DNA from: Streptomyces sp. Je 1-369
GTDB taxonomy: Bacteria > Actinomycetota > Actinomycetes > Streptomycetales > Streptomycetaceae
NCBI RefSeq assembly: GCF_026810505.1
Contig: NZ_CP101750.1
Location: 3,439,254 to 3,503,253, forward strand
DNA: 64,000 bases
Reading direction: 5' to 3'
Numbering within the stretch: the stretch's first letter is position 1; every line of letters begins with the position of its first letter. This document shows positions 52,308 through 60,301 of this stretch, one piece after another. The translations under genes and the position numbers were made by a program. Under the pieces are notes generated by a model that was not told where the DNA came from, did not search any database, and saw only the letters and a list, made by a program, of their open reading frames with translations.

Positions 52308-53735
52308 ATGTCCCGCGCACTCTCCAGACCTTCCAGTCCTTCTCGGCCCTCCAGAGCTTTCCGGGGGCGACGTATAACCGCTGTCATGACGGGCACCACG
52401 CTGGCCGTCGCAGGCTTGGTGGCACTCCCCACCCCGGCGCAGGCGGCCGCCGGCCCCTCGGCCTACGTGGCCAACTTCCACGGCGACACGGTCTCGGTCG
52501 TCGACACGAGCACGAAGACCATCACCGACACCATCGCGGTCGGCAACAGCCCGGTGGGCGTGGCGATCGCGGCGGCCGACGAGCGGGCCTACGTCACGAA
52601 CTTCGACGAGGCAACGGTTTCGGTGATCGACACGGACACCGACGCGGTGACGGCGACGGTCCCGGTCGGCAGCAACCCCTTGAACGTGGCGGTGACTCCG
52701 TCCGGGTCCCGCGCGTACGTGGCGAACAGCGGCGGGACGACGGTCTCGGTCATCGACACGGCGACGAATTCCGTGACCGCCACGGTGCAGGTCGGGGAGG
52801 CCCCGAACGGCGTGGCGATCAGCCCTTCCGGGACGTCCGCCTACGTCACGAACAACAACGGCAACTCGGTGTCGGTGGTGGACACGGCGACGAACACGGT
52901 GAGTGCCACGGTCCCGGTCGGGGCCGCCCCTGCGGGCGTGGCGGTCAGCCCTTCCGGGGATTCCGCCTACGTCACGAACAACAACTCCGACTCGGTGTCG
53001 GTGGTGGACACGGCAACGAACACGGTGAGTGCGACGATCCCGGTCGGAGGCTCCCCGAACAGTGTCACGTTCGCCCCGTCGGGCAGCCGGGCGTACGTCG
53101 CGGACCGCAGCAGCGGTGACGTGAAGGTGATCGACACGGCGACCCGTGCGGTGACGGCGACCGTCGCGGTCGGCGACGGCCCGGTCAGGGTCGAGGCGGA
53201 CCCGTCCGGTACGGCGGTCTACGCGGCGAACATCGAGGACGACACGGTCTCGGTGATAGCCCCCGGAACGAACACGGTCACGGACACGATCGCGGGCTTC
53301 ACGGGTCCGTACGGCATGGCGTTCACCGCGGCGCCCTCCGCCGGGCAGGCGGACATAGACGTCAACCTGACGGCGCGGCCCTACCTGAGCATCCTGGTCC
53401 CGTACGTCACCTACACCCTGACGGCGAACAACACGGGCCCGGCAACCGCCACATCGGCAACGGTGACGGCGAAGCTCCCAAGGGGCGCGAGGGCCACGAA
53501 CCTGTCCCCCGGCTGCTCAGCCTCCGGCACAACGGTGACGTGCGAGTACGCCTCCATCCCGCCGTCCACCTCCACGTCCAAAACCTTCCGAGTCCCGCTG
53601 CACCTCCTGACCCTGGGCCCGGTCAAGGTCACAGCGCAACGCACAGCCTCAACCCCGGTGGACCCCACCCCCGCCAACGACACGGCATCGGTAACCTGCA
53701 CGGCAATCTCGATCATCCTGGTCACCTGCCCCTGA
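52308..53735 (+). CDS. Secreted YVTN-repeat beta-propeller protein
   Basis: 475 residues. Signal peptide with a twin-Arg (GRRITAVMTGTTLAVAGLVA) cut after AQA. About seven repeats of some 42 residues follow (about 46-345), each with Y-V-(T/A)-N, then VSVVDTATNTV and VPVG-x-x-P; this is the YncE/YVTN beta-propeller. The C-terminus (about 360-455: YVTYTLTANNTGPATATSAT) is a DUF11-type beta-sandwich. It is a surface or released protein for binding, not an evident enzyme. Middle repeats are nearly identical at the DNA level with a 126-bp period. A GGGGGG-type ribosome-binding site precedes the ATG. Confidence 0.85.
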   Translation: MSRALSRPSSPSRPSRAFRGRRITAVMTGTTLAVAGLVALPTPAQAAAGPSAYVANFHGDTVSVVDTSTKTITDTIAVGNSPVGVAIAAADERAYVTNFDEATVSVIDTDTDAVTATVPVGSNPLNVAVTPSGSRAYVANSGGTTVSVIDTATNSVTATVQVGEAPNGVAISPSGTSAYVTNNNGNSVSVVDTATNTVSATVPVGAAPAGVAVSPSGDSAYVTNNNSDSVSVVDTATNTVSATIPVGGSPNSVTFAPSGSRAYVADRSSGDVKVIDTATRAVTATVAVGDGPVRVEADPSGTAVYAANIEDDTVSVIAPGTNTVTDTIAGFTGPYGMAFTAAPSAGQADIDVNLTARPYLSILVPYVTYTLTANNTGPATATSATVTAKLPRGARATNLSPGCSASGTTVTCEYASIPPSTSTSKTFRVPLHLLTLGPVKVTAQRTASTPVDPTPANDTASVTCTAISIILVTCP

Positions 53736-54078
53736 CCCCGCCCACCGCCGCCCGGACCACCCGGGCGGCACCCCCACCCGACCGCCACCCGCCCAGCACC
53801 GCCGCTCCCCCACCGCACCGCCACCCGCAGAGCGCCCGCCTCCTCCCCACCCACCCGCCCCCACCCACCCGGTCGAGCTCCGCGAGGCACGGGCCGCACC
53901 CGTACACGTCGCCCGTCGCTCCGGGGGTGCGTACGGAGCCGACCCACAGCACTCGTACGTCTTTGCGTCGGCAATACAGCCAACAGGCACCGCTCACCCA
54001 CGAGTTGCCGTCATCGACCTGCGCGACGAGCGGCCACGCGTCGCGCCACGGGCGCGCGACGGCCGGTTGAAAGGTCAC
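53722..54078 (-). CDS. Small Cys-rich protein, likely zinc-binding
   Basis: 118 residues from a GTG at 54078. The first 70 look like a real domain: WLVGACWLYCRRKD-like spacing (ACWLYCRRKDVRVLWVGSV) and YGCGPCLAELDR give two Cys pairs suited to zinc. The remaining Gly/Arg-rich tail is low complexity and may be weakly constrained. It follows the resolvase-like gene by 37 bp on the same strand and probably forms an operon with it. It overlaps the end of the beta-propeller gene by 14 bp, tail to tail. Function unknown. Confidence 0.6.
   Translation of the reverse strand: MTFQPAVARPWRDAWPLVAQVDDGNSWVSGACWLYCRRKDVRVLWVGSVRTPGATGDVYGCGPCLAELDRVGGGGWVGRRRALCGWRCGGGAAVLGGWRSGGGAARVVRAAVGGVRGR
53748..53768 (+). 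terminator. Hairpin after the beta-propeller gene
   Basis: Perfect 8-bp stem CCGCCCGG / CCGGGCGG with a five-base loop, 12 bp past the stop. It lies inside the tail of the opposing small gene. Confidence 0.5.
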
Positions 54079-54115
54079 GTCCCGCCCTCGGACGCACCGC
54101 CGGACGCGCGACGCG

Positions 54116-54601
54116 TCACCGACCCGCCCCCTCCGCGCCGCACACCGAGTCCCTGACGTGCAGGAAGCCTCCCGCCTTCTCGATCGCGCGGGCGACCTCG
54201 TCGTACTCCTGCGCGACAGGCGAGATCATCGACCGCCACGCCGTGAGAACCGCTCCCGCCTCGGCCGCCTTGATCCGGTCCAAGGCTTGCCCCAGCCCCG
54301 CACGCCCATGCGGTGGCAACAATCCGACGCGCTCCTCGATCACGTCCGTGATCTCCCAGCCGAACGCGGCGGCGTACTCCGTGCACTCCCTGCGCGGGGC
54401 CGCGATATCCGCCCCGGCGGCGCCGGACAGGTAGATCACACAGCGGAACCGCTCTATGCGTGCGACCACGGTCGATACGCCGGTCTCGCCCGGCGTGACG
54501 CCCGCCGACGCGTCGGCGAGGCCCTGCCGTCGCCTCAGCTGCCCCTCGGTACGACGAGCCGCACGCGGCTTCTGCCCCTGATCACGTTCGCTGCCAACCA
54601 T
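54116..54601 (-). CDS. Degenerate resolvase-like protein
   Basis: 161 residues. The part from about residue 50 follows the serine-recombinase N-terminal fold: FRCVIYLSGAAG..CTEYAAAFGWEITDVIEE, then GRAGLGQALDRIKAAEAGAV and LTAWRSMISPVAQEYDEVAR. The usual Y-x-R-x-S-x-x-x-Q active-site segment is not intact, and there is no DNA-binding or large-recombinase tail. It probably does not recombine DNA, and may have become a partner of the regulator upstream. It sits between the XRE regulator gene (94 bp upstream) and the small Cys-rich gene, same strand. Confidence 0.65.
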   Translation of the reverse strand: MVGSERDQGQKPRAARRTEGQLRRRQGLADASAGVTPGETGVSTVVARIERFRCVIYLSGAAGADIAAPRRECTEYAAAFGWEITDVIEERVGLLPPHGRAGLGQALDRIKAAEAGAVLTAWRSMISPVAQEYDEVARAIEKAGGFLHVRDSVCGAEGAGR

Positions 54602-54694
54602 GCGGATATCGTGTCGACTCGATCACCCAGAGTGAAGAGATGGGGCGTCCGACCGCACGGGGTTGCTTCGCCCGGGCTCCTACGCTCCGTACGA

Positions 54695-55897
54695 CTACGC
54701 GATGAGCGGCATCCCGATGAGTTCGCCGATGTTACGAACCCGCGCCGTCGACACCTTCGCGAGCCGCTTGCCGATGACACCGGGCAGCGCCTGATGCCGG
54801 ACCCACTCGGGGGCGTCGAGCGCCACCTCGATGAGGGTGTCCGCCGCCTGGTCGTGCAGGCCGACCGCGCACTGGGCCAAGGCGACGTCGAGCTTGTAGC
54901 GGTTGCGGGCAAGTTTGGGCATGGTGCGGGGGAGGTCAGTGCGTGCTGCCAGAGCCAGTGCTTTGCCATGGTTCCCGAGTGCCACGGCGATTCCCACCGC
55001 CTCCGTACTCGCCGCGGTCGGGCCGAAGTGCGTGCCGTGCAGCGTCACGTCACGCCCGAGCCGCGCGGCGGCCGCGTGGGCCTGGGAGAGGTAGTCGTCC
55101 GCTGCGACCGGGTCTCCCTTGCGTGACGCCGCCACCGCCGCGGAGATCATCAGCCGCCCGTACCCGAGCAGTTGCGGGCTCGACGCCTTGCTGAACGACG
55201 GCTCGATACGAAGTGCCGCGCGCTCCGCCACCGTGATCGCCCTGGACACCTTCGCGCTGCGCAAATAGATCCACGACAACGTCGACTCGATGAGCGCGAC
55301 CTGCACGGAGTCGCCGGACTCCTCCGCCAGGCGCCGCGCGGAGGTCAGCGCGCTCAAGGCGAGGTCACGCTGGCCGAGCAGGACCGCCGCCGAGGAGGCG
55401 AACTGGTATGTGCCGGCGAGGACCGACCCCAGCCGTTCGCGTTCTTCGCCCGTGGCCTGCCCGTACCTGACGCTTCCCTCCAGCAGGACCTTCGCGATGA
55501 GTTCGCTCAGCTCCCCGTACGCGCCCCGCCAATAGGAGACGCATACGCGCTCATGGGCTGCCGACAGCTCGGTGAGGGAACTCGGGTCCTCGATGCCGTC
55601 CCAGTCTCCGAGGGCGCTGTCGTGCACCGCGTCGGAAAGGCGACGCAGGGCCGCCCGGGTGTCCTGGTTCGTCGCCCGCCTAGGGGCCTGCTGCCCCAGG
55701 ATCACGGACACGTCCGACTTCAGCGCGTGCGCCAGCTTGAGGAGCGAGCCGATGGACAACTCCCCGCGGTCCTGCTCGGCCTTCTGCACCAGCGCCAGGG
55801 ACAGCCCCGCCGCCTCGGCGAGCCCCTGCTGCGTCAGATCTGAGCCTCGCAAATGCTTGATGCGCTTACCGGTCGTCAGATCGGCCCAGTTGCTCAC
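54695..55897 (-). CDS. XRE-family regulator with TPR-like repeats
   Basis: 400 residues from the GTG at 55897, preceded by GGGGCG; a TTG at 55927 is possible. The helix-turn-helix, about 10-70, reads RIKHLRGSDLTQQGLAEAAG, then LSLALVQKAEQDRGELSIGS. The rest is helical with TPR-like pairs (AVLLGQRDLALSALTSARRL; VAERAALRI; AALGNHGKALALAA type), the plan of Streptomyces XRE/TPR regulators that often respond to peptides or metabolic state. It leads a minus-strand group with the resolvase-like and Cys-rich genes. Target genes unknown. Confidence 0.82.
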   Translation of the reverse strand: MSNWADLTTGKRIKHLRGSDLTQQGLAEAAGLSLALVQKAEQDRGELSIGSLLKLAHALKSDVSVILGQQAPRRATNQDTRAALRRLSDAVHDSALGDWDGIEDPSSLTELSAAHERVCVSYWRGAYGELSELIAKVLLEGSVRYGQATGEERERLGSVLAGTYQFASSAAVLLGQRDLALSALTSARRLAEESGDSVQVALIESTLSWIYLRSAKVSRAITVAERAALRIEPSFSKASSPQLLGYGRLMISAAVAASRKGDPVAADDYLSQAHAAAARLGRDVTLHGTHFGPTAASTEAVGIAVALGNHGKALALAARTDLPRTMPKLARNRYKLDVALAQCAVGLHDQAADTLIEVALDAPEWVRHQALPGVIGKRLAKVSTARVRNIGELIGMPLIA

Positions 55898-55980
55898 GAT
55901 CGCCCCAATGGGTTGCTCAAGCTGCAAGCTGCTGAACTTCGATGGTAGGCCTCAACGCCCCTGCCCTCAGGGCGAACCTC

Positions 55981-57498
55981 TCAGCCGCCCACCACCTCAT
56001 ACAGAACCTGCCCCCTCGGCCCCGTAGCCACCCGCCGCAGCGCGGCGTCGTCGGCCCGCAACCCGCCGTCCCCCGGGTACTCCACGACCCACCGCACCCC
56101 GTACCTCCGCAGGATGTCCAGCCGTTCCGCCCGCGACGTGCCGGGCGCGAAGTAATCCCGTACCGCGGTGACCCGTTCCTCCTGGTCCGGCAGGAAGAAG
56201 TCCGGGTAGCCGGGGGCCACCGTGTAGGGGCCGTACGCCGGGATCTGGCGGGACGGGAACGTCCTCGCCATCACCACGTCGCCGTACCGCACCTCCTGGG
56301 CCAGCCACTTGCAACCCGGCCACGGAGGGCTGTACTTCGCGGCTACCCGCGCCGGCAACGCATCGCGCGGCACCACGTACCCGAGCGTCCCCGCCTGCGT
56401 CCACGCGCCGACGAGCAGCGCCACGCCCAGCAGCCCCGCGAAGACGCGCCGCACCCCGGCACGCTGCCCCCGCTCCAAGACTTCGAGCGCCGCCGCCAGC
56501 TGAGCCGGGATCAGGACCGCCGGCAGCACCCTGCCCCACGAGTAGTGACCGGTCAGGCCGCCCGCCGCGAACATCGCCGCGCCGAGGAGAAAGAAGAGCA
56601 CCAGAGGGTCCCGGCGATCCCGGCGCCAGCGCAGCACCAGCGCCGCCACCCCCACCAGCGCCAGGCCGAAGTGCGGAAGCAGGTCACGGTAGAGGGAGCG
56701 GTGGATCTGCTCCAGGCCGCCCACTCCGAACAGGCCGAAGAAGGAGTAGTACGGCCAGAGCCACAGCAACACCACCCCCAGCGTCACGCCACCCGCCAGC
56801 CGCACCAGCACTGCCCGCGACGGCCACGGCCGCGCCCCGAGCACCATCGCGAGGCCGCCGAACGACGCCACCACACCCGTGAACTGGTGACTCAGGAGAA
56901 TCACCGCCCAGAGCACGCCAAGCCCCAAGGAGACCGGCCACCCGTGCCCCTCCCCCCGCAGCGCCTTCCGCAGCAGCGCCCAGAAGTGGAAGGAGAGCCC
57001 CAGCGCGAACGTACTGGGGTAGGAGATCGTCAAGGCCAGCGAGTTCAGCCCCGGGAACCCGCTCCAGTTGAACAGCGCCGGACCCCAGAGCAGCACCAGG
57101 CACAGCAAGGCGAGGGGCGGCGCCGCCCGCCGCGCGCTGAACGTGCGTACGAGGTGGAAGACCCCCGTCACCAGCAAGCTCAGCCCCACCAGCGCCGCCA
57201 CCCGCAGCACCACGAACGTGCCGAGCCCGGTCACCTTGGCCAGGCAACCGAGCAGCAGCATCCACGGGGAGTAGTACGGGCTCGGCGTGTCCGCGTCGAC
57301 CAAGGGGTTGCCCGGGTCGGCCAGATGGTGGCGCAGGCGCTCGATCGTCGCCGCGTGGATGCCGAGGTCGCCCGCCCAGGGCAGGCGGACGATGACGAGG
57401 AGGAGCAGGACGAGGAGCAGGACGAGGGCGAGGGATGCCGCCGCCCGGGCGGCCCCCCGTATGACCGGTTTAGTGGCGACGCGCATCGTGACGCGCAT
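55981..57498 (-). CDS. Polytopic membrane protein, GT-C-like
   Basis: About 505 residues (start ATG 57498; ATG 57486 also possible). Around twelve membrane segments; an early outer loop has DLGIHAATIERLRHHLADPG followed by YYSPWMLLLG, and the C-terminal soluble part has MARTFPSRQIPAYGPYTVA and GTSRAERLDILRRYGVRW. The plan matches the 35801-37405 product, with shared YYSP, SYPSTFALGL and RDRRDPLVLFFLL-type segments. It probably uses a polyprenyl-phosphate sugar made by the upstream genes. It overlaps the GtrA gene by 29 bp and is the last gene of this four-gene run. Confidence 0.75.
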   Translation of the reverse strand: MRVTMRVATKPVIRGAARAAASLALVLLLVLLLLVIVRLPWAGDLGIHAATIERLRHHLADPGNPLVDADTPSPYYSPWMLLLGCLAKVTGLGTFVVLRVAALVGLSLLVTGVFHLVRTFSARRAAPPLALLCLVLLWGPALFNWSGFPGLNSLALTISYPSTFALGLSFHFWALLRKALRGEGHGWPVSLGLGVLWAVILLSHQFTGVVASFGGLAMVLGARPWPSRAVLVRLAGGVTLGVVLLWLWPYYSFFGLFGVGGLEQIHRSLYRDLLPHFGLALVGVAALVLRWRRDRRDPLVLFFLLGAAMFAAGGLTGHYSWGRVLPAVLIPAQLAAALEVLERGQRAGVRRVFAGLLGVALLVGAWTQAGTLGYVVPRDALPARVAAKYSPPWPGCKWLAQEVRYGDVVMARTFPSRQIPAYGPYTVAPGYPDFFLPDQEERVTAVRDYFAPGTSRAERLDILRRYGVRWVVEYPGDGGLRADDAALRRVATGPRGQVLYEVVGG

Positions 57499-58024
57499 CG
57501 TGCTGGAAGACCCACGTCCGGTAGACCAGGAAGCGGAACGCCGAGGCAAGGACGATCGACAGCGCCTTGGCGACGTTGGAGCCGAGCGGTCCGCTCATGT
57601 CCGCGCCGTGGTACGCCGCGTAGAACAGCAGACTCTCCATCGCCACGCCGATCCCGCTGAAGGCGAAGAAGAGAGCGATCTGACGCTTCGTACGGGACGC
57701 GCGGTCGCGGTACGCGAAGAAGCGGAAGCCCAGGTAGTTCGTGCCCATCGCTACGCAGCTGGCCAGCACCGTCGCCGTCATCGGGCCCGAGGACACGCCG
57801 TGCAGCAGGAGGTTGAAGACGACCAGGTTCACGGCCACACCGCTGCCGCCGACGACCCCGAACTTCACGAGCTCCAGGAACAGCCTGCGCAGGCGGGCGA
57901 CGGTGAGCCGGGGGGAGGGCGCGGAAACGGGGGCGGCCCCGGAAGCGGAGTCGGGGGCTCTGGGCGCCGGCGGCGCGGACCGCGGCGCGCCGTGCGGCGC
58001 CTCGTGCAGGGTCGACGGAGTCAT
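57470..58024 (-). CDS. GtrA-family membrane protein
   Basis: 184 residues. A Pro/Ala-rich cytoplasmic start (1-40) is followed by four membrane segments: LVKFGVVGGSGVAVNLVVFN, TATVLASCVAMGTNYLGFRF, then IALFFAFSGIGVAMESLLFY and the last KALSIVLASAFRFLVYRTWV. The pattern F-G-V-V-G-x-x-x-x-x-x-N and the end FRFLVYRTWVF are GtrA signatures. The family is linked to flipping polyprenyl-phosphate sugars. ATGA overlap with the synthase gene and overlap with the GT-C-like gene support that role. Confidence 0.9.
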   Translation of the reverse strand: MTPSTLHEAPHGAPRSAPPAPRAPDSASGAAPVSAPSPRLTVARLRRLFLELVKFGVVGGSGVAVNLVVFNLLLHGVSSGPMTATVLASCVAMGTNYLGFRFFAYRDRASRTKRQIALFFAFSGIGVAMESLLFYAAYHGADMSGPLGSNVAKALSIVLASAFRFLVYRTWVFQHDARHDARRH

Positions 58025-58860
58025 CCACGCACCCCCGCCCCGCGGCCACGCTCACCAGCACCCGCGTTCAACCGCAGCTTCCACGGCATGACCACCGACT
58101 CCAGCTGCACCATCAGGCTCATCTTCGACTCGCCGACCGTGCGGTCCTCGAAGTGGATCGGTACCTCCATGACGCCGAATCCGCGCCGCAGCGCCCGGTA
58201 CTTCATCTCGACCTGGAAGCTGTACCCCGCGCTGTCCACGGACGCGAGGTCGATCGCGCGCAGTGCGTCGGCGCGCCACAGGTTGAAGCCGCCCGTGATG
58301 TCGCGGACGCGGGTGCCGAGGATCGTGCCCGCGTAGGCGTTGGCCCAGCGGGAGAGCAGTTTGCGGTGGGCGCCCCACGCGTCGGAGAGCGTGCCGCCCT
58401 GGACGTACCGGCTGCCGATGACGACACCCGCGTCCGTGGCGAGGGCGACGCCGAGCAGTTCGGCGGCCTTCTCCACGGGGTGGCTGCCGTCGGCGTCCAT
58501 CTGGAGGACGTAGTGCGCGCCCTCGGCGACGGCCTGCGCCATGCCGGCCGCGTAGGCACGGCCGAGGCCGTCCTTCTCGGTGCGGTGCAGGACGCTCATG
58601 CGGGCACTGCCGTACCGCTCGGCGAAGCGTTCGGCGATCTGTCCGGTGCCGTCGGGGCTGGAGTCGTCGACGACGAGGAGGCGCAGGCCGGGCAGGGGGA
58701 GCGCCATGAGGGCCTCGGCCATGCCGGGGAGGTTGCCCGCTTCGTTGTACGTGGGCATGACGACGGTCAGCGGCGTCGCGGCCCACGCCTCCGGCAGCCG
58801 GGCGGCGAGACTCTCGGAGAGGTCGTTCTCGGGAAGGTTCTCGGGAAGGTTCACAGTCAC
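58021..58860 (-). CDS. Polyprenyl-phosphate mannose/glucose synthase (DPM1-like GT2)
   Basis: 279 residues. GT-A domain with LTVVMPTYNEAGNLPGMAEA, LLVVDDSSPDGTG, LQMDADGSHP (the D-x-D) and RDITGGFNLWRADAL, all typical of dolichol-phosphate mannose synthases. It has no membrane segments of its own, so it fits the soluble actinobacterial type. It transfers a sugar from a nucleotide donor to polyprenyl phosphate at the inner membrane face. GTG start; it follows the nucleotidyltransferase gene by 3 bp and is coupled to GtrA. Confidence 0.92.
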   Translation of the reverse strand: MTVNLPENLPENDLSESLAARLPEAWAATPLTVVMPTYNEAGNLPGMAEALMALPLPGLRLLVVDDSSPDGTGQIAERFAERYGSARMSVLHRTEKDGLGRAYAAGMAQAVAEGAHYVLQMDADGSHPVEKAAELLGVALATDAGVVIGSRYVQGGTLSDAWGAHRKLLSRWANAYAGTILGTRVRDITGGFNLWRADALRAIDLASVDSAGYSFQVEMKYRALRRGFGVMEVPIHFEDRTVGESKMSLMVQLESVVMPWKLRLNAGAGERGRGAGVRG

Positions 58861-58863
58861 TGC

Positions 58864-60054
58864 TCACAGCCCTTCGGTGATACGGGAACCGGTCGGCACA
58901 GGGGCACCGGGGGCACCACGGGACCCGGTCGGCACGTCGATACGGCCACGGCCCCCCGCCGCCACATCGGGCGAGAACCGCACCGCCGCATCCGGCAGCA
59001 CCGCCCCGCACCACACCCGCGCCCCGGTCCGCAGTTCGTTGTCGGCCCCCACCTGCGCCCCGTCCCCCACGACCGCCCCGTGCAGGACGGTACGACGGCC
59101 GACGCGGGCACCCGCACCGACCAGGCTCAGCCGGACGTCGGCGCCCGCCCCGACCTCCGCGCCGTCGAGCACGACCGAGCCGTGCACGACCGCCCCCGCC
59201 CCGATCCTGGCACCCGCGCCCACGACGGTTCCAGCGGCGAGAACCGCATCCGCCGCGACCTCCGCGCCGGGCAGGACCAGGGACTCGCCCCGCTCCCCCG
59301 GCAGCGCGGGCGACTCGATGACTCCGCGTACGAGATCGGCCGACGCCTGGACGAGTGCCTCGGGGCGCCCGAGGTCCAGCCAGTACGCGTTCTCGACCTT
59401 TCCGTGCAGATACGCGCCCCGCGCGAGCAGCGCCGGGAAGGTCTCCCGCTCCACCGACACCACCCTCCCCCGCGGAATCTCGTCGATCACGGACCTGCGG
59501 AACACGTACGCCCCCGCGTTGATCTGGTCCGTGACGATCTCCTCGGGCGTCGTCGGCTTCTCGGTGAACGCGAGAACACGACCGTCGTCGTCCGTCGGCA
59601 CGAGCCCGAAGGCGCGGGGGTCGTCGACGCGGGCGAGATGGAGCGTGACGTCGGCGTCACGGCGTACGTGCGTGTCGACCAGGTCGCGGATGTCGAGCCC
59701 ACTGAGGATGTCTCCGTTGAACACGAGAACGGGTTCATCGCCCCCTTCATCGCCCCCGCACCGCAACCGCCCCGCCGCATTGCGGATGGCGCCACCCGTA
59801 CCGAGTGGCTCGTCCTCGACGACGTACTCCAGTTCCACGCCGTACGCCGATCCGTCGCCGAAGTACGGCTCGAAGACCTCGGCGAGATAGCAGGTCGCCA
59901 TCACGACGTGGTCGACGCCGGCCGCGGCGAGGCGGGCGAGCTGGTGTGCGAGGAAGGGGACACCGGCCGCGGGGACCATCGGCTTCGGCGTGTGGACGGT
60001 CACCGGCCGCAGCCGGGTGCCTTGCCCGCCGACCAGCAGAACGGCTTCGGTCAT
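58864..60054 (-). CDS. NDP-sugar pyrophosphorylase (mannose-1-phosphate guanylyltransferase type)
   Basis: 396 residues. The nucleotide-binding start AVLLVGGQGTRLRPVTVHTP, then KPMVPAAGVPFL, is diagnostic; EDEPLGTGGAIRNA, VFNGDILSGLDI and FTEKPTTPE follow. The C-terminal part, about 255-360, has left-handed beta-helix hexapeptides (for example VLAAGTVVGAGARIGAGAVV). The enzyme makes GDP-mannose or a related activated sugar, which would feed the synthase encoded next. ATG start at 60054; first gene of the run, about 250 bp from the GDH gene stop. Confidence 0.88.
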   Translation of the reverse strand: MTEAVLLVGGQGTRLRPVTVHTPKPMVPAAGVPFLAHQLARLAAAGVDHVVMATCYLAEVFEPYFGDGSAYGVELEYVVEDEPLGTGGAIRNAAGRLRCGGDEGGDEPVLVFNGDILSGLDIRDLVDTHVRRDADVTLHLARVDDPRAFGLVPTDDDGRVLAFTEKPTTPEEIVTDQINAGAYVFRRSVIDEIPRGRVVSVERETFPALLARGAYLHGKVENAYWLDLGRPEALVQASADLVRGVIESPALPGERGESLVLPGAEVAADAVLAAGTVVGAGARIGAGAVVHGSVVLDGAEVGAGADVRLSLVGAGARVGRRTVLHGAVVGDGAQVGADNELRTGARVWCGAVLPDAAVRFSPDVAAGGRGRIDVPTGSRGAPGAPVPTGSRITEGL

Positions 60055-60246
60055 CGCCTCGTCGGACCTTCCCTGTGCATCGGATCTTCGGATCTCGTAC
60101 CGCCATCAGACAATCTCACCCACCTTAGACCAAATGTCTGAATTGATGAGATATGGCGAGTCATGGGGAATGTCATCACCCGTTCCGCGCCACGGAGGCA
60201 ACCAATCGCACCCCGATGCACTCCGTGACACGGCAAGGGACACGGC

Positions 60247-60286
60247 AAGGGGGCGCCCCGGGCCGAACGGCCCGGGGCGCCCCCTT
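60247..60286 (-). terminator. Strong terminator after the GDH gene
   Basis: Perfect 18-bp stem (AAGGGGGCGCCCCGGGCC / GGCCCGGGGCGCCCCCTT) with GAAC as loop, 15 bp past the stop in the direction of transcription. Confidence 0.85.
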
Positions 60287-60301
60287 GTCACCTAACAGAA
60301 A

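Noticed and set aside
53411..54001. Minus-strand frame across the end of the beta-propeller gene
   Set aside because: Gly/Arg-rich shadow; the better supported small gene uses another frame starting at 54078.
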